From Lachnospiraceae bacterium (GTDB taxonomy: Bacteria; Bacillota; Clostridia; Lachnospirales; Lachnospiraceae): a stretch of 64,000 nucleotides of DNA. Numbering within the stretch: the first letter of the stretch is position 1; the number at the start of each line of letters is the position of its first letter. The translations under genes were made by a program, and so were the position numbers. The stretch covers positions 1-64,000 of the forward strand of contig JAJQBC010000124.1 of NCBI GenBank assembly GCA_021203465.1, in the 5' to 3' direction. The notes under the pieces were generated by a model. It did no database searches and was not told where the DNA came from. It was given only the letters and a program-made list of their open reading frames with translations. Of this stretch, positions 8,856 through 16,830 are shown in pieces.

Positions 8856-10370
8856 ATGGAACTTGAAATTGGAATCGAGGATTTGTTGCGAAAATCCAGA
8901 GTAGAGTCCTCGCGCATTGAATTTAAAGCCGGTTGGAATCCGGATGATATTTATCACAGCGTCTGCGCCGCATTTGCCAATGATTACAATAACGAGGGCG
9001 GCGGATACATTCTTGTGGGTGTTGAGGAGAAAAATGGAGTAGCAGTGCGACCGGTAAAGGGGCTTCCGGAATATATGCTGGATGATATCCAGAAAGAAAT
9101 GATTGGATATAATAATGTCATATCACCGGCATATTTTCCGCGGCTCGCTCCAATGGAAGTGGACGGCAAATGGGTATTGGTAATTATTGCTCGAACGGGG
9201 CAGCAGAGGCCATATAAAGCGCCGGATCATGTTACTGGGAAAAAGGACAAAAAGTATTATTATTACATTCGTTATGGCACAAGCTCTGCTAGGGCAAATC
9301 CGGAGCAGGAGCGAGAGTTGATTGCCATGACAGACCAGACGCCGTTTGACTGTAAAGCAAATCATAAGGCGACATTTGATGATATTTCACCGGTACTTTT
9401 AGAGGATCATTTACGGAAGACCGGAAGCAAACTGGCAAAGCAGGTAAGAGAGCGCGGCGTAGAGGCGATTTTAGAGGAAATGCAGCTGCTTGAGGGACCG
9501 CCGGAGCTTCGCTATATTCAGAATGTAGCTCTGATGATGTTTTGTGAGCATCCTGAGAAGTTTTTCCGTTATACTTATGTGCAGATGACTGTCTTCCCAG
9601 AGGGAAGCATTAAAACCCCAGGTTTGAGTGAAGATTATCCGAATATCATAGGTTCGGTGCCGCAGATGATACAGGCGACGATGGAACGTTTTCGCAATCT
9701 TTTTATCCGCGAAAAGGTTATCAAGGTACCAAACCAGATGGAGTCGCTTCGGATTATGAATTATCCATATCAAGCAATCGAGGAGGCTGTTGTCAACGCA
9801 TTTTATCATCGAGATTATATGTCCAATGAGCCGGTGACGATTGAAATAGAGCCGGATTGCATTAATATTATGAATTTTCCGGGGATAGATCGGTCGATTT
9901 CTAATGATACGATTGCGAAGGGGCAGAGGTTTGTATCGCGTTATTATCGCAACCGTCGCCTGGGAGAATTTTTAAAAGAACTGGATTTGTCAGAAGGTCA
10001 TTCGTCAGGGATTCCTACTATACAGGATGAACTGAAGCGAAACGGTTCCCCAAGAGCAGAATTTTTTACGGATGAGGACAGACGGGCGATGCGGATTCGG
10101 ATACCGATACACCCGGCGTTTTTGGAGGATAAGTCTAAAGAAACGAAAGATGCGGAGAATAAAATTAAAGGTATTGGTCCCAAAACAGAAGAACAGTATG
10201 CGGCAATCCTAAATTTTATGGAAGACAGACAGTGGCATAAGACATCTGAGATTATGGCTTTATTGAGCCTTAAAGAAACAAGAGCAAAACAGCTTATGAA
10301 AGAACTTGTAGCGGCAGATAAGCTTGTAGACAATGGAAAGAATAAGGGAAGACTGTATAAATTAAAATGA
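8856..10370 (+). CDS. AlbA_2 (Schlafen-like) putative DNA-binding, ATP-binding protein
   Basis: N-terminal ESSRIEFKAGWNPDDIYHSVCAAFANDYNNEGGGYILVGVEE; C-terminal EAVVNAFYHRDY and winged-helix-like tail. Confidence 0.85.
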   Translation: MELEIGIEDLLRKSRVESSRIEFKAGWNPDDIYHSVCAAFANDYNNEGGGYILVGVEEKNGVAVRPVKGLPEYMLDDIQKEMIGYNNVISPAYFPRLAPMEVDGKWVLVIIARTGQQRPYKAPDHVTGKKDKKYYYYIRYGTSSARANPEQERELIAMTDQTPFDCKANHKATFDDISPVLLEDHLRKTGSKLAKQVRERGVEAILEEMQLLEGPPELRYIQNVALMMFCEHPEKFFRYTYVQMTVFPEGSIKTPGLSEDYPNIIGSVPQMIQATMERFRNLFIREKVIKVPNQMESLRIMNYPYQAIEEAVVNAFYHRDYMSNEPVTIEIEPDCINIMNFPGIDRSISNDTIAKGQRFVSRYYRNRRLGEFLKELDLSEGHSSGIPTIQDELKRNGSPRAEFFTDEDRRAMRIRIPIHPAFLEDKSKETKDAENKIKGIGPKTEEQYAAILNFMEDRQWHKTSEIMALLSLKETRAKQLMKELVAADKLVDNGKNKGRLYKLK

Positions 10371-10380
10371 ATTATCGTTA

Positions 10381-10416
10381 AAAAGCGACGATAAAAGCGA
10401 CGATAAAAGCGACGAT
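10381..10416 (+). repeat. 12-bp tandem repeat (AAAAGCGACGAT)x3
   Basis: Three exact copies immediately downstream of the AlbA_2 gene. Confidence 0.95.
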
Positions 10417-10469
10417 AAAGAAGGGATAAGCATGCTGATGCTTTTTGTCATTCTACAACCCTCACCCAA

Positions 10470-10542
10470 GGCTTGCACCACCTCCCCAAGTATTGTAAAA
10501 TAATACGCAGCAGGAAACATTTCACAGGAGGGCTCGATCATG
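10470..10542 (+). promoter_or_regulatory. Conserved leader of the AAA-ATPase gene (second copy at 8708-8781)
   Basis: GGCTTGCACCACCTCCCCAAGTATTGTAAAATAATACGCAGCAGGAAACATTTCACAGGAGGGCTCGATCATG; only a few substitutions and one indel versus the other copy. Confidence 0.7.
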
Positions 10543-12213
10543 CGCAGCTTTAACACGACCGGCAGATGCATACCGTCCAGGCATTACATGGTGAATATTG
10601 ATGAAAAGCTGGCACAGATCAAGGCCATGGTCGATCATGGCAGTTATTTTGTGATCAATCGTGCCAGGCAATATGGCAAGACCACCACACTTGGCTGCCT
10701 TGCGGATGTGTTGAAAGAAGAATATGTCGTTGTCTCTCTGGATTTTCAGAAACTGAGCAATGCGGAGTTTACAGATGAAAAAAGATTCTGCCTTTCCTTT
10801 TCGAAGTTGTTCCTGCGGGCTGTAAAGAATAAAAAGGCAGAAATACAGGGGCTGGATGCCGGAATAATAGAGATCTTGCAAAAAAACGCTGATGCAAGAA
10901 AAATCGAGACTCTGGGGCAGCTGTTTGAGCTTTTAAGCGAGTTGTGCGAGACGGCAGACAGACCGATTGTGCTGATGATTGACGAGGTGGACAGCGCCTC
11001 CAATAATCAGATTTTTCTTGATTTTCTTGCGCAGCTTCGGGGATATTATCTTGACCGTGATCAGGCCGCCGCTTTTCATTCCGTTATTCTGGCAGGAGTG
11101 TATGACATTAAAAATCTAAAATTGAAAATACGCCCGGAGGAGGAGCATAGATTTAATAGTCCATGGAACACTCGCGAAAGCAACGAGGAAAATGAGAGCT
11201 TGCTCTCATTTGACGACTGCTCGCGGGATCAAATGGAGCTTGCTCCATTTGATATAGCCGAAAGCTTTGATGTAGATATGAGCTTCTCTGTTCAGGGAAT
11301 TGCGGGAATGCTTTTTGAATACGAGACAGATCACCATACAGGTATGTCTGTTCTTGAAATTGCGCAGTCTATTTACGATTACACTTCCGGTTATCCGTTT
11401 CTTGTTTCCTGCATATGCAAAACGATGGACACGATGTTCGCATCTGGAATTAGTGATGGATTTGATGTCTGGTCAGAGAGAGGAATTTCCGAGGCCGTAG
11501 GAAAGATTCTAAGGGATCGTTCAACTCTGTTTGACAGCTTCAGTCGCCAGATTGACGAGTATCCAGAAATGCGGGATATGCTGAAAAATATTCTGTTTCA
11601 GGGAAGCCGTTATTCCTACAATCTTTATAATGAGGCAATTAACCTCAGCAGTATGTTTGGTTATATAAAAAACAGTAATGGCAGCGTGGCTGTGTCCAAC
11701 AGGATCTTTGAAATGTGGCTCTACAATCTGTTCCTTTCAGAGGATGAGATGAAGGATGTCACCTATGAAGAGGCGCAGCGTTCTCAAAACCAGTTTATTA
11801 ATAATGGAAAGCTGGACATGGATCTGGTACTTCAAAAATTTGTTGCACATTTTACGGATGTTTACGGACAAAATGATGAGGAGTTTCTGGAAAAGCATGG
11901 CCGGAAGCTGTTTTTGCTCTATCTAAGGCCGATTATCAATGGAACCGGTCACTACTATATAGAGGCCGAAACTCGCGATCGTGATCGAACGGATGTAATT
12001 GTAGATTACCTTGGCCAGCAATTTATTGTTGAGTTGAAGATCTGGCGAGGAGCGAAATATCATGCGGATGGCGAACAGCAGCTGGCGGATTATCTCGATC
12101 AGTACCATCTGACCAAAGGATACCTTCTGGTATTTAGTTTCAGCAAAAGCAAGAAAGTCGGAGTAAAAGAGGTTTCCTGCGGAGGCAAATTGTTGGTAGA
12201 GGCCTTGGTATAG
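10540..12213 (+). CDS. AAA-like ATPase with C-terminal PD-(D/E)XK nuclease-like domain
   Basis: YFVINRARQYGKTTTLGCLADVL; IVLMIDEVDSASNN; C-terminal RTDVIVDYLGQQFIVELKIWRG. Confidence 0.8.
   Translation: MRSFNTTGRCIPSRHYMVNIDEKLAQIKAMVDHGSYFVINRARQYGKTTTLGCLADVLKEEYVVVSLDFQKLSNAEFTDEKRFCLSFSKLFLRAVKNKKAEIQGLDAGIIEILQKNADARKIETLGQLFELLSELCETADRPIVLMIDEVDSASNNQIFLDFLAQLRGYYLDRDQAAAFHSVILAGVYDIKNLKLKIRPEEEHRFNSPWNTRESNEENESLLSFDDCSRDQMELAPFDIAESFDVDMSFSVQGIAGMLFEYETDHHTGMSVLEIAQSIYDYTSGYPFLVSCICKTMDTMFASGISDGFDVWSERGISEAVGKILRDRSTLFDSFSRQIDEYPEMRDMLKNILFQGSRYSYNLYNEAINLSSMFGYIKNSNGSVAVSNRIFEMWLYNLFLSEDEMKDVTYEEAQRSQNQFINNGKLDMDLVLQKFVAHFTDVYGQNDEEFLEKHGRKLFLLYLRPIINGTGHYYIEAETRDRDRTDVIVDYLGQQFIVELKIWRGAKYHADGEQQLADYLDQYHLTKGYLLVFSFSKSKKVGVKEVSCGGKLLVEALV
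11190..11253. repeat. Two related palindromes inside the AAA-ATPase CDS
   Basis: AAATGAGAGC-TT-GCTCTCATTT (11190-11211) and ATCAAATGGAGC-TT-GCTCCATTTGAT (11228-11253), 10- and 12-bp perfect arms. Confidence 0.85.
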
Positions 12214-12342
12214 AGTCAGGAAGCAAAAATATCATTACTAAAAAATGTGCAGATGCACAAAAACAAGGAATGACATGACAGAGGTTACTACTGTCCTTTA
12301 AAATAAAAACAGCAGGCTATAGCGGAAAAGGAGGCGTGAACC

Positions 12343-14130
12343 ATGGCGGGCACCGAAGAAAAGCGCAGGCTTCCGATAGGCATAGAAAGCTTTCAGGAGC
12401 TTCGTACAGAAGGATTTTATTATATTGACAAAACTTCGCTGATTCGTGACCTACTGAATGCCTGGGGGAAGGTGAATCTCTTTACCCGTCCCCGCCGTTT
12501 TGGAAAGACGCTGAACATGAGCATGCTGAAGGCTTTTTTTGAAATCGGCTGTGATAAAAGCCTCTTTGACGGACTTGCGATTTCAAAGGAAACCGAGCTG
12601 TGTGATGCCTATATGGGAAAATTCCCAGTGATTTCGATTAGCCTGAAAAGCGTCAGCGGTAGAGACTTTGGATCCGCCTGTTCGATCCTGCGCTCGGTTA
12701 TCGGCAGCGAAGCGCTGCGTTTTCAGTTCCTGCTGGATGACGAAAACCTGACCGATAAAGAGAAGGAGCTATACGGCCAGCTGACAAACGTAGATACCGA
12801 GAACACGGAGAGTTTTCTTATGACGGATTCCGTCATGAAGGGAAGCCTGCGAACGCTCTCCTTTCTGCTCCAGAAGCATTATGGCAGCAAGGTAATTATT
12901 CTGATCGACGAGTATGACGTACCGCTGGCAAAGGCTGAGGAAAACGGGTATTATGACGAGATGGTCGACCTGATCCGCGGCATATTCGACCAGGCGCTGA
13001 AGACCAATGAGAGTCTTTATTTTGCGGTGATGACGGGTTGTCTGCGTGTGGCGAAGGAGAGTATCTTTACGGGGCTGAATAATCTCAATGTCCTGTCTAT
13101 TACATCCGTTCGATTTGATGAATATTTCGGCTTCACCGATCAGGAAGTGCAGTCGATGCTGGGTTACTATGGCCTCATGGATAAATACACGGAGATAAAA
13201 GAGTGGTACGATGGCTACCGGTTCGGCAATGTTGATGTGTACTGTCCCTGGGATGTGATCAGTTACTGCTACGAATTGACGTGGGATCGCTCCGCCATGC
13301 CGAAGGATTACTGGTCAAACACCAGTGGAAATGACACGGTACGACATTTCATCGAGAAATCCGACAGGGACTCCACACGAAGCGAGATAGAGGCTCTGAT
13401 CGCGGGCGAGACGGTGACGAAGGAAATCCATGAGGATTTGACCTATAATCGGCTGTATGATTCGATTGACAATATCTGGAGTGTCCTGTTTGCGACCGGT
13501 TATCTGACGCAGCGCGGCAGGCCGGAAGGGAAATGGTATCAGCTTGCGATTCCCAATCGCGAGGTGCGGGACATCTTTACCGAACAGATCATGGCGATGT
13601 TCCGGGAAAACGTCGCAAAAGACGGGGAACGTTTGAATAAGTTCTGCGACGCACTGCAGACGGGCGACGCCGCGGAGGTGGAAAAACAGCTTGGCGCTTA
13701 TCTTTTAAAGACGATCAGTATTCGGGATACTTTTGTGCAAAAGCCTACCAAAGAAAACTTTCCGCCAGGGAAAGCGACCACTAAGGGTTCTAAAAGACAG
13801 AACCCAAGTGTCTGCTTTTACCATGGTATTTTACTCGGCATTCTCGGCTATAAGGACGGCTGGGATGTAAAGTCAAACAGGGAATCCGGCGATGGCTTCA
13901 GCGACATTTGTATTAAGATAGAAGAGGATGACATCGGCATTATTATTGAGATAAAATATGCAGAAAACAGGCAGCTCGACGCGGAGTGCAGGGAAGCGCT
14001 GAGACAGATCGATGAAAAGGCATATGTGAGTGAATTGCAGTCGGATGGATATCACACCATTTACAAATACGGCATTGCCTTTTTTAAAAAGAAATGCCGG
14101 GTGTTGTGCGAGCGGGAGCTATGCATATAA
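12343..14130 (+). CDS. AAA-ATPase-like / PD-(D/E)XK nuclease superfamily protein (DUF1703-type)
   Basis: LPIGIESFQELRTEGFYYIDKTSLIRDLL; FTRPRRFGKTLNMSML; C-terminal GFSDICIKIEEDDIGIIIEIKYAE. Confidence 0.9.
   Translation: MAGTEEKRRLPIGIESFQELRTEGFYYIDKTSLIRDLLNAWGKVNLFTRPRRFGKTLNMSMLKAFFEIGCDKSLFDGLAISKETELCDAYMGKFPVISISLKSVSGRDFGSACSILRSVIGSEALRFQFLLDDENLTDKEKELYGQLTNVDTENTESFLMTDSVMKGSLRTLSFLLQKHYGSKVIILIDEYDVPLAKAEENGYYDEMVDLIRGIFDQALKTNESLYFAVMTGCLRVAKESIFTGLNNLNVLSITSVRFDEYFGFTDQEVQSMLGYYGLMDKYTEIKEWYDGYRFGNVDVYCPWDVISYCYELTWDRSAMPKDYWSNTSGNDTVRHFIEKSDRDSTRSEIEALIAGETVTKEIHEDLTYNRLYDSIDNIWSVLFATGYLTQRGRPEGKWYQLAIPNREVRDIFTEQIMAMFRENVAKDGERLNKFCDALQTGDAAEVEKQLGAYLLKTISIRDTFVQKPTKENFPPGKATTKGSKRQNPSVCFYHGILLGILGYKDGWDVKSNRESGDGFSDICIKIEEDDIGIIIEIKYAENRQLDAECREALRQIDEKAYVSELQSDGYHTIYKYGIAFFKKKCRVLCERELCI
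13758..13805. repeat. Palindrome-containing segment inside the DUF1703-type CDS
   Basis: CTTTCC-GCCAG-GGAAAG (13758-13774) and GGGTTCT-AAAAGAC-AGAACCC (13785-13805). Confidence 0.75.
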
Positions 14131-14198
14131 GTCTTCCGTCTCTCATACAATGAAGCATGGCCTGCAAGATTTTTGCCATACTTTTTCAGGCGACATGG

Positions 14199-14227
14199 TT
14201 GTCAAAGCGCGGGAAATGGGGTATACT
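14199..14227 (+). promoter_or_regulatory. Sigma70-type promoter of the 6S RNA candidate
   Basis: TTGTCA (14199-14204), 17-nt spacer, TATACT (14222-14227). Confidence 0.75.
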
Positions 14228-14233
14228 GGGTTC

Positions 14234-14470
14234 ATGGATTTCCTGGGGTGTGCGACAGCTCCGTCATTTTGAACCTACATTTACGTTCATGGGATTCCAA
14301 CATTTCAGGCCGGATGTCAAGCCTCCGTCCTTTTGGGACGCCAGTGGAAGGCTGAACGTCTGTTGAGGTTACCCACCTGGCTTTTGGGCTAGGCGTCAAA
14401 ATACGGGGAACGGCACTTTGGGAAACGTAAGATACCGGGTATCACGGCGCATGCCGCGATACCCGTTTCT
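14234..14470 (+). ncRNA. ssrS: 6S RNA (SsrS) candidate
   Basis: Good promoter, non-coding tract, conserved-looking TTTTGAACCTAC...GAGGTTACCCACCTGG...GGGGAACGGCAC; ends TTTCCTGGGGTGTGC / GCACTTTGGGAAA can pair; hairpin terminator follows. Confidence 0.7.
14435..14470 (+). terminator. Rho-independent terminator of the 6S candidate
   Basis: CGGGTATCACGGCGCATGCCGCGATACCCG followed by TTTCTT. Confidence 0.8.
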
Positions 14471-14549
14471 TATTCGGGCAGAAAAATGGCTCGAAAAAAG
14501 GCCCACATGGCTGCGGACTCCTGCTCAGCCTGAATTCCGGGAGGGAAAT

Positions 14550-15878
14550 TTGTATCGAGAGACTTTGAAGCGGAAAGCGGCGCTGCTCGTGCTTGCGGGC
14601 GCCTTCCTGCTCTTTTTGATTGCCGGGGAACAGGACAGGTTCGGAGCGGACGGGGAGATGCAGGAGCCTCAGGAGGCCGAACGGCTCGAGATATCCGCCG
14701 ACGATACGGAAGGGGAGGAGCAGGTGCTTCCGCAGGAAAGCTGGTCTCTGCCGGGGGCGGACGCGCAGATCCGGGTGTTGCTGCTCTCGGATAGTGGGAG
14801 CATTTATCATGAGAGCAAGGAGCTGGATCGCGAGTATCCGGGGACGCTTGACTTTTATGAGGAGAACGCGGGCTGGGTGATCGTGAATGAGGTGCCGCTG
14901 GAAGAGTATCTGCGGCTGGTCGTGCCGAGCGAGATGCCATCCGGCTGGGCGGCGGAGGCGTTGAAGGCGCAGGCAGTCTGTGCGCGCACCTACGCGGTCT
15001 GGCAGATGCAGGACTATGCCTATCCGGAGTATGAGGCTCATGTGGACGACAGTACTTCCTATCAGGTCTATGGCAGCATCGACTCCCAGGAGACGACGGA
15101 CGCAGCGGTGGAGGCGACGGCGGGGCAGATCCTGCTCTACGGCGACAGTCCGGTGAAGGCCTATTATTTCGCAACCTCCTGCGGTGTCACGACCGACGAG
15201 AATATCTGGGAGGATGGCGACAGCAGCCTTACGCCCTACATAGCCGGGATCAATGTCGGCGAGTCGGAGCGCGTCCTCGACCTGACGGATGAGGAGACTT
15301 TTGCAAAATTTATCCGCAGCAAGCGGGCGGGCGATCTCGAGATCTCGGAGCCCTGGTATCGCTGGAGCGCGTATGTTTCTTTGGAACAGATCCAGAAAAA
15401 TGTGGAGAAATGGATACAGATACGCTCCGCGAAGTCGGAGCAGGGGATTCTCCTGGAGGACGGAGACGATTATGTGCCGACGACGCGGGAGAGTATCGGT
15501 GCGATCAAAAGAGCGGAGATTATCGGAAGGAATACAGGCGGCGTGGCGCTGGGGCTGCTGCTTGAGGGGACAGAAGGAACGCTGAAGATTCAATATGAGT
15601 ACAATATCCGCCTGATGCTCGGCGTGCCGGGCGGCGCGGTTCACAAGAATGACGGGACGGACGTATCGGGCGGAGACCTGCTGCCGAGCGGTTATTTTGT
15701 GCTGGAGGAAGTCTTCGAGGACGGAGTCTTAAGCGGCTATCAGATATACGGCGGCGGCTACGGCCATGGCGCGGGGATGAGCCAGAACGGCGCGCGCCTG
15801 CTCGCGGAGCAGGGAGCGGACTATGAGGAGATCCTGAACTATTTTTATACGGATGTAAGGCTTGCTATTTTGGAATAG
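14550..15878 (+). CDS. SpoIID/LytB domain protein
   Basis: Signal-like N-terminus; VIVNEVPLEEYLRLVVPSEMPSGWAAEALKAQAVCARTYA; YGGGYGHGAGMSQNGA. TTG start at 14550 with a GGGAGGG RBS preferred over 14418, which lies upstream of the terminator. Confidence 0.9.
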   Translation: MYRETLKRKAALLVLAGAFLLFLIAGEQDRFGADGEMQEPQEAERLEISADDTEGEEQVLPQESWSLPGADAQIRVLLLSDSGSIYHESKELDREYPGTLDFYEENAGWVIVNEVPLEEYLRLVVPSEMPSGWAAEALKAQAVCARTYAVWQMQDYAYPEYEAHVDDSTSYQVYGSIDSQETTDAAVEATAGQILLYGDSPVKAYYFATSCGVTTDENIWEDGDSSLTPYIAGINVGESERVLDLTDEETFAKFIRSKRAGDLEISEPWYRWSAYVSLEQIQKNVEKWIQIRSAKSEQGILLEDGDDYVPTTRESIGAIKRAEIIGRNTGGVALGLLLEGTEGTLKIQYEYNIRLMLGVPGGAVHKNDGTDVSGGDLLPSGYFVLEEVFEDGVLSGYQIYGGGYGHGAGMSQNGARLLAEQGADYEEILNYFYTDVRLAILE

Positions 15879-15996
15879 ACAGGGTATAAATGTAGATAGA
15901 CACTGAATCACAGCCTGACGGTATTCGCTCTGTATCAGAACGGCACCCTGCTGTTGGAGCAATGTGTGAAGTACCGCAGACTGGAGAGTTTATTAT

Positions 15997-16830
15997 ATGA
16001 AGAGACCGAACGGGTTGGTCGGAACAGTGCTGAAGATCAAGCGTGATATGGATGAGAAGCATGTGGGAGCCTATGCGGCGCAGTCCGCGTATTTTATCAT
16101 GCTCTCTTTTCTGCCGCTGATCATCCTGCTCTTGTCGGCGGTTCAGCTTACCGGCATTGAGAAGGCGGAGCTGTATGAGATGATCGAGAGCTTTATCCCC
16201 CTCGGCTTTCAGAGCTGGGTGATGAGCCTGATCGACGAGATGTACAGCCGTGCGATTGCGGCCATCTCCCTGTCGGCATTGATGACGGCCTGGTCGGCAG
16301 GCAAGAGCTTCATGGCACTGAACCGTGGAATGAACTGCATCTGCGGGCGAAAGAACCGATCCTATCTGTTTATGCGGGCGCGCGGTACGCTTTTTTCCCT
16401 GCTGTTTGTTGTGTTGGTGCTGGCCTCGCTGCTGATGGTTGTCTTTGGAAACAGTATCCACGAGCTTGTACTTCTGTATCTACCCTTTATTGCCGTGTTT
16501 ACAAGCCTGGTGCTCTCGTTTCGGCTGGTGCTGATGCTCGGCGCGTTCATCCTTTTCTTTGCGATTATCTACTGGGTGCTTCCGGGACGCGAGCCGGGGG
16601 AAGAGCGGCGATTTATGGAACAGCTACCAGGCGCGATGTTCGCGTCAGTGGCCTGCTACCTCTTTTCCTTTTTCTTTTCCATTTATATCGAGTACAGCAA
16701 TGCTGCCAGCATGTACGGAAGCCTGACCACGATGATCCTCTTTATGATGTGGCTGTATTTCATCATGTACATCGTGCTGATTGGCATAGAAGTCAACCAG
16801 TGGCTGGCGCAGCAAATAAAGGTAGTTTAG
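15997..16830 (+). CDS. YihY/virulence factor BrkB family membrane protein
   Basis: HVGAYAAQSAYFIMLSFLPLIILLL; multiple TM segments; MILFMMWLYFIMYIVLIGIEVNQ. Confidence 0.9.
   Translation: MKRPNGLVGTVLKIKRDMDEKHVGAYAAQSAYFIMLSFLPLIILLLSAVQLTGIEKAELYEMIESFIPLGFQSWVMSLIDEMYSRAIAAISLSALMTAWSAGKSFMALNRGMNCICGRKNRSYLFMRARGTLFSLLFVVLVLASLLMVVFGNSIHELVLLYLPFIAVFTSLVLSFRLVLMLGAFILFFAIIYWVLPGREPGEERRFMEQLPGAMFASVACYLFSFFFSIYIEYSNAASMYGSLTTMILFMMWLYFIMYIVLIGIEVNQWLAQQIKVV

Noticed and set aside
14418-14549. Extended start of the spoIID ORF at 14418
   Set aside because: Overlaps the 6S candidate and its terminator; TTG at 14550 has a proper RBS and precedes the signal-like segment.
14442-15644. 400-aa minus-strand ORF antisense to spoIID
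   Set aside because: Coding frame is clearly the plus-strand SpoIID protein; the antisense product is compositionally biased and motif-free.
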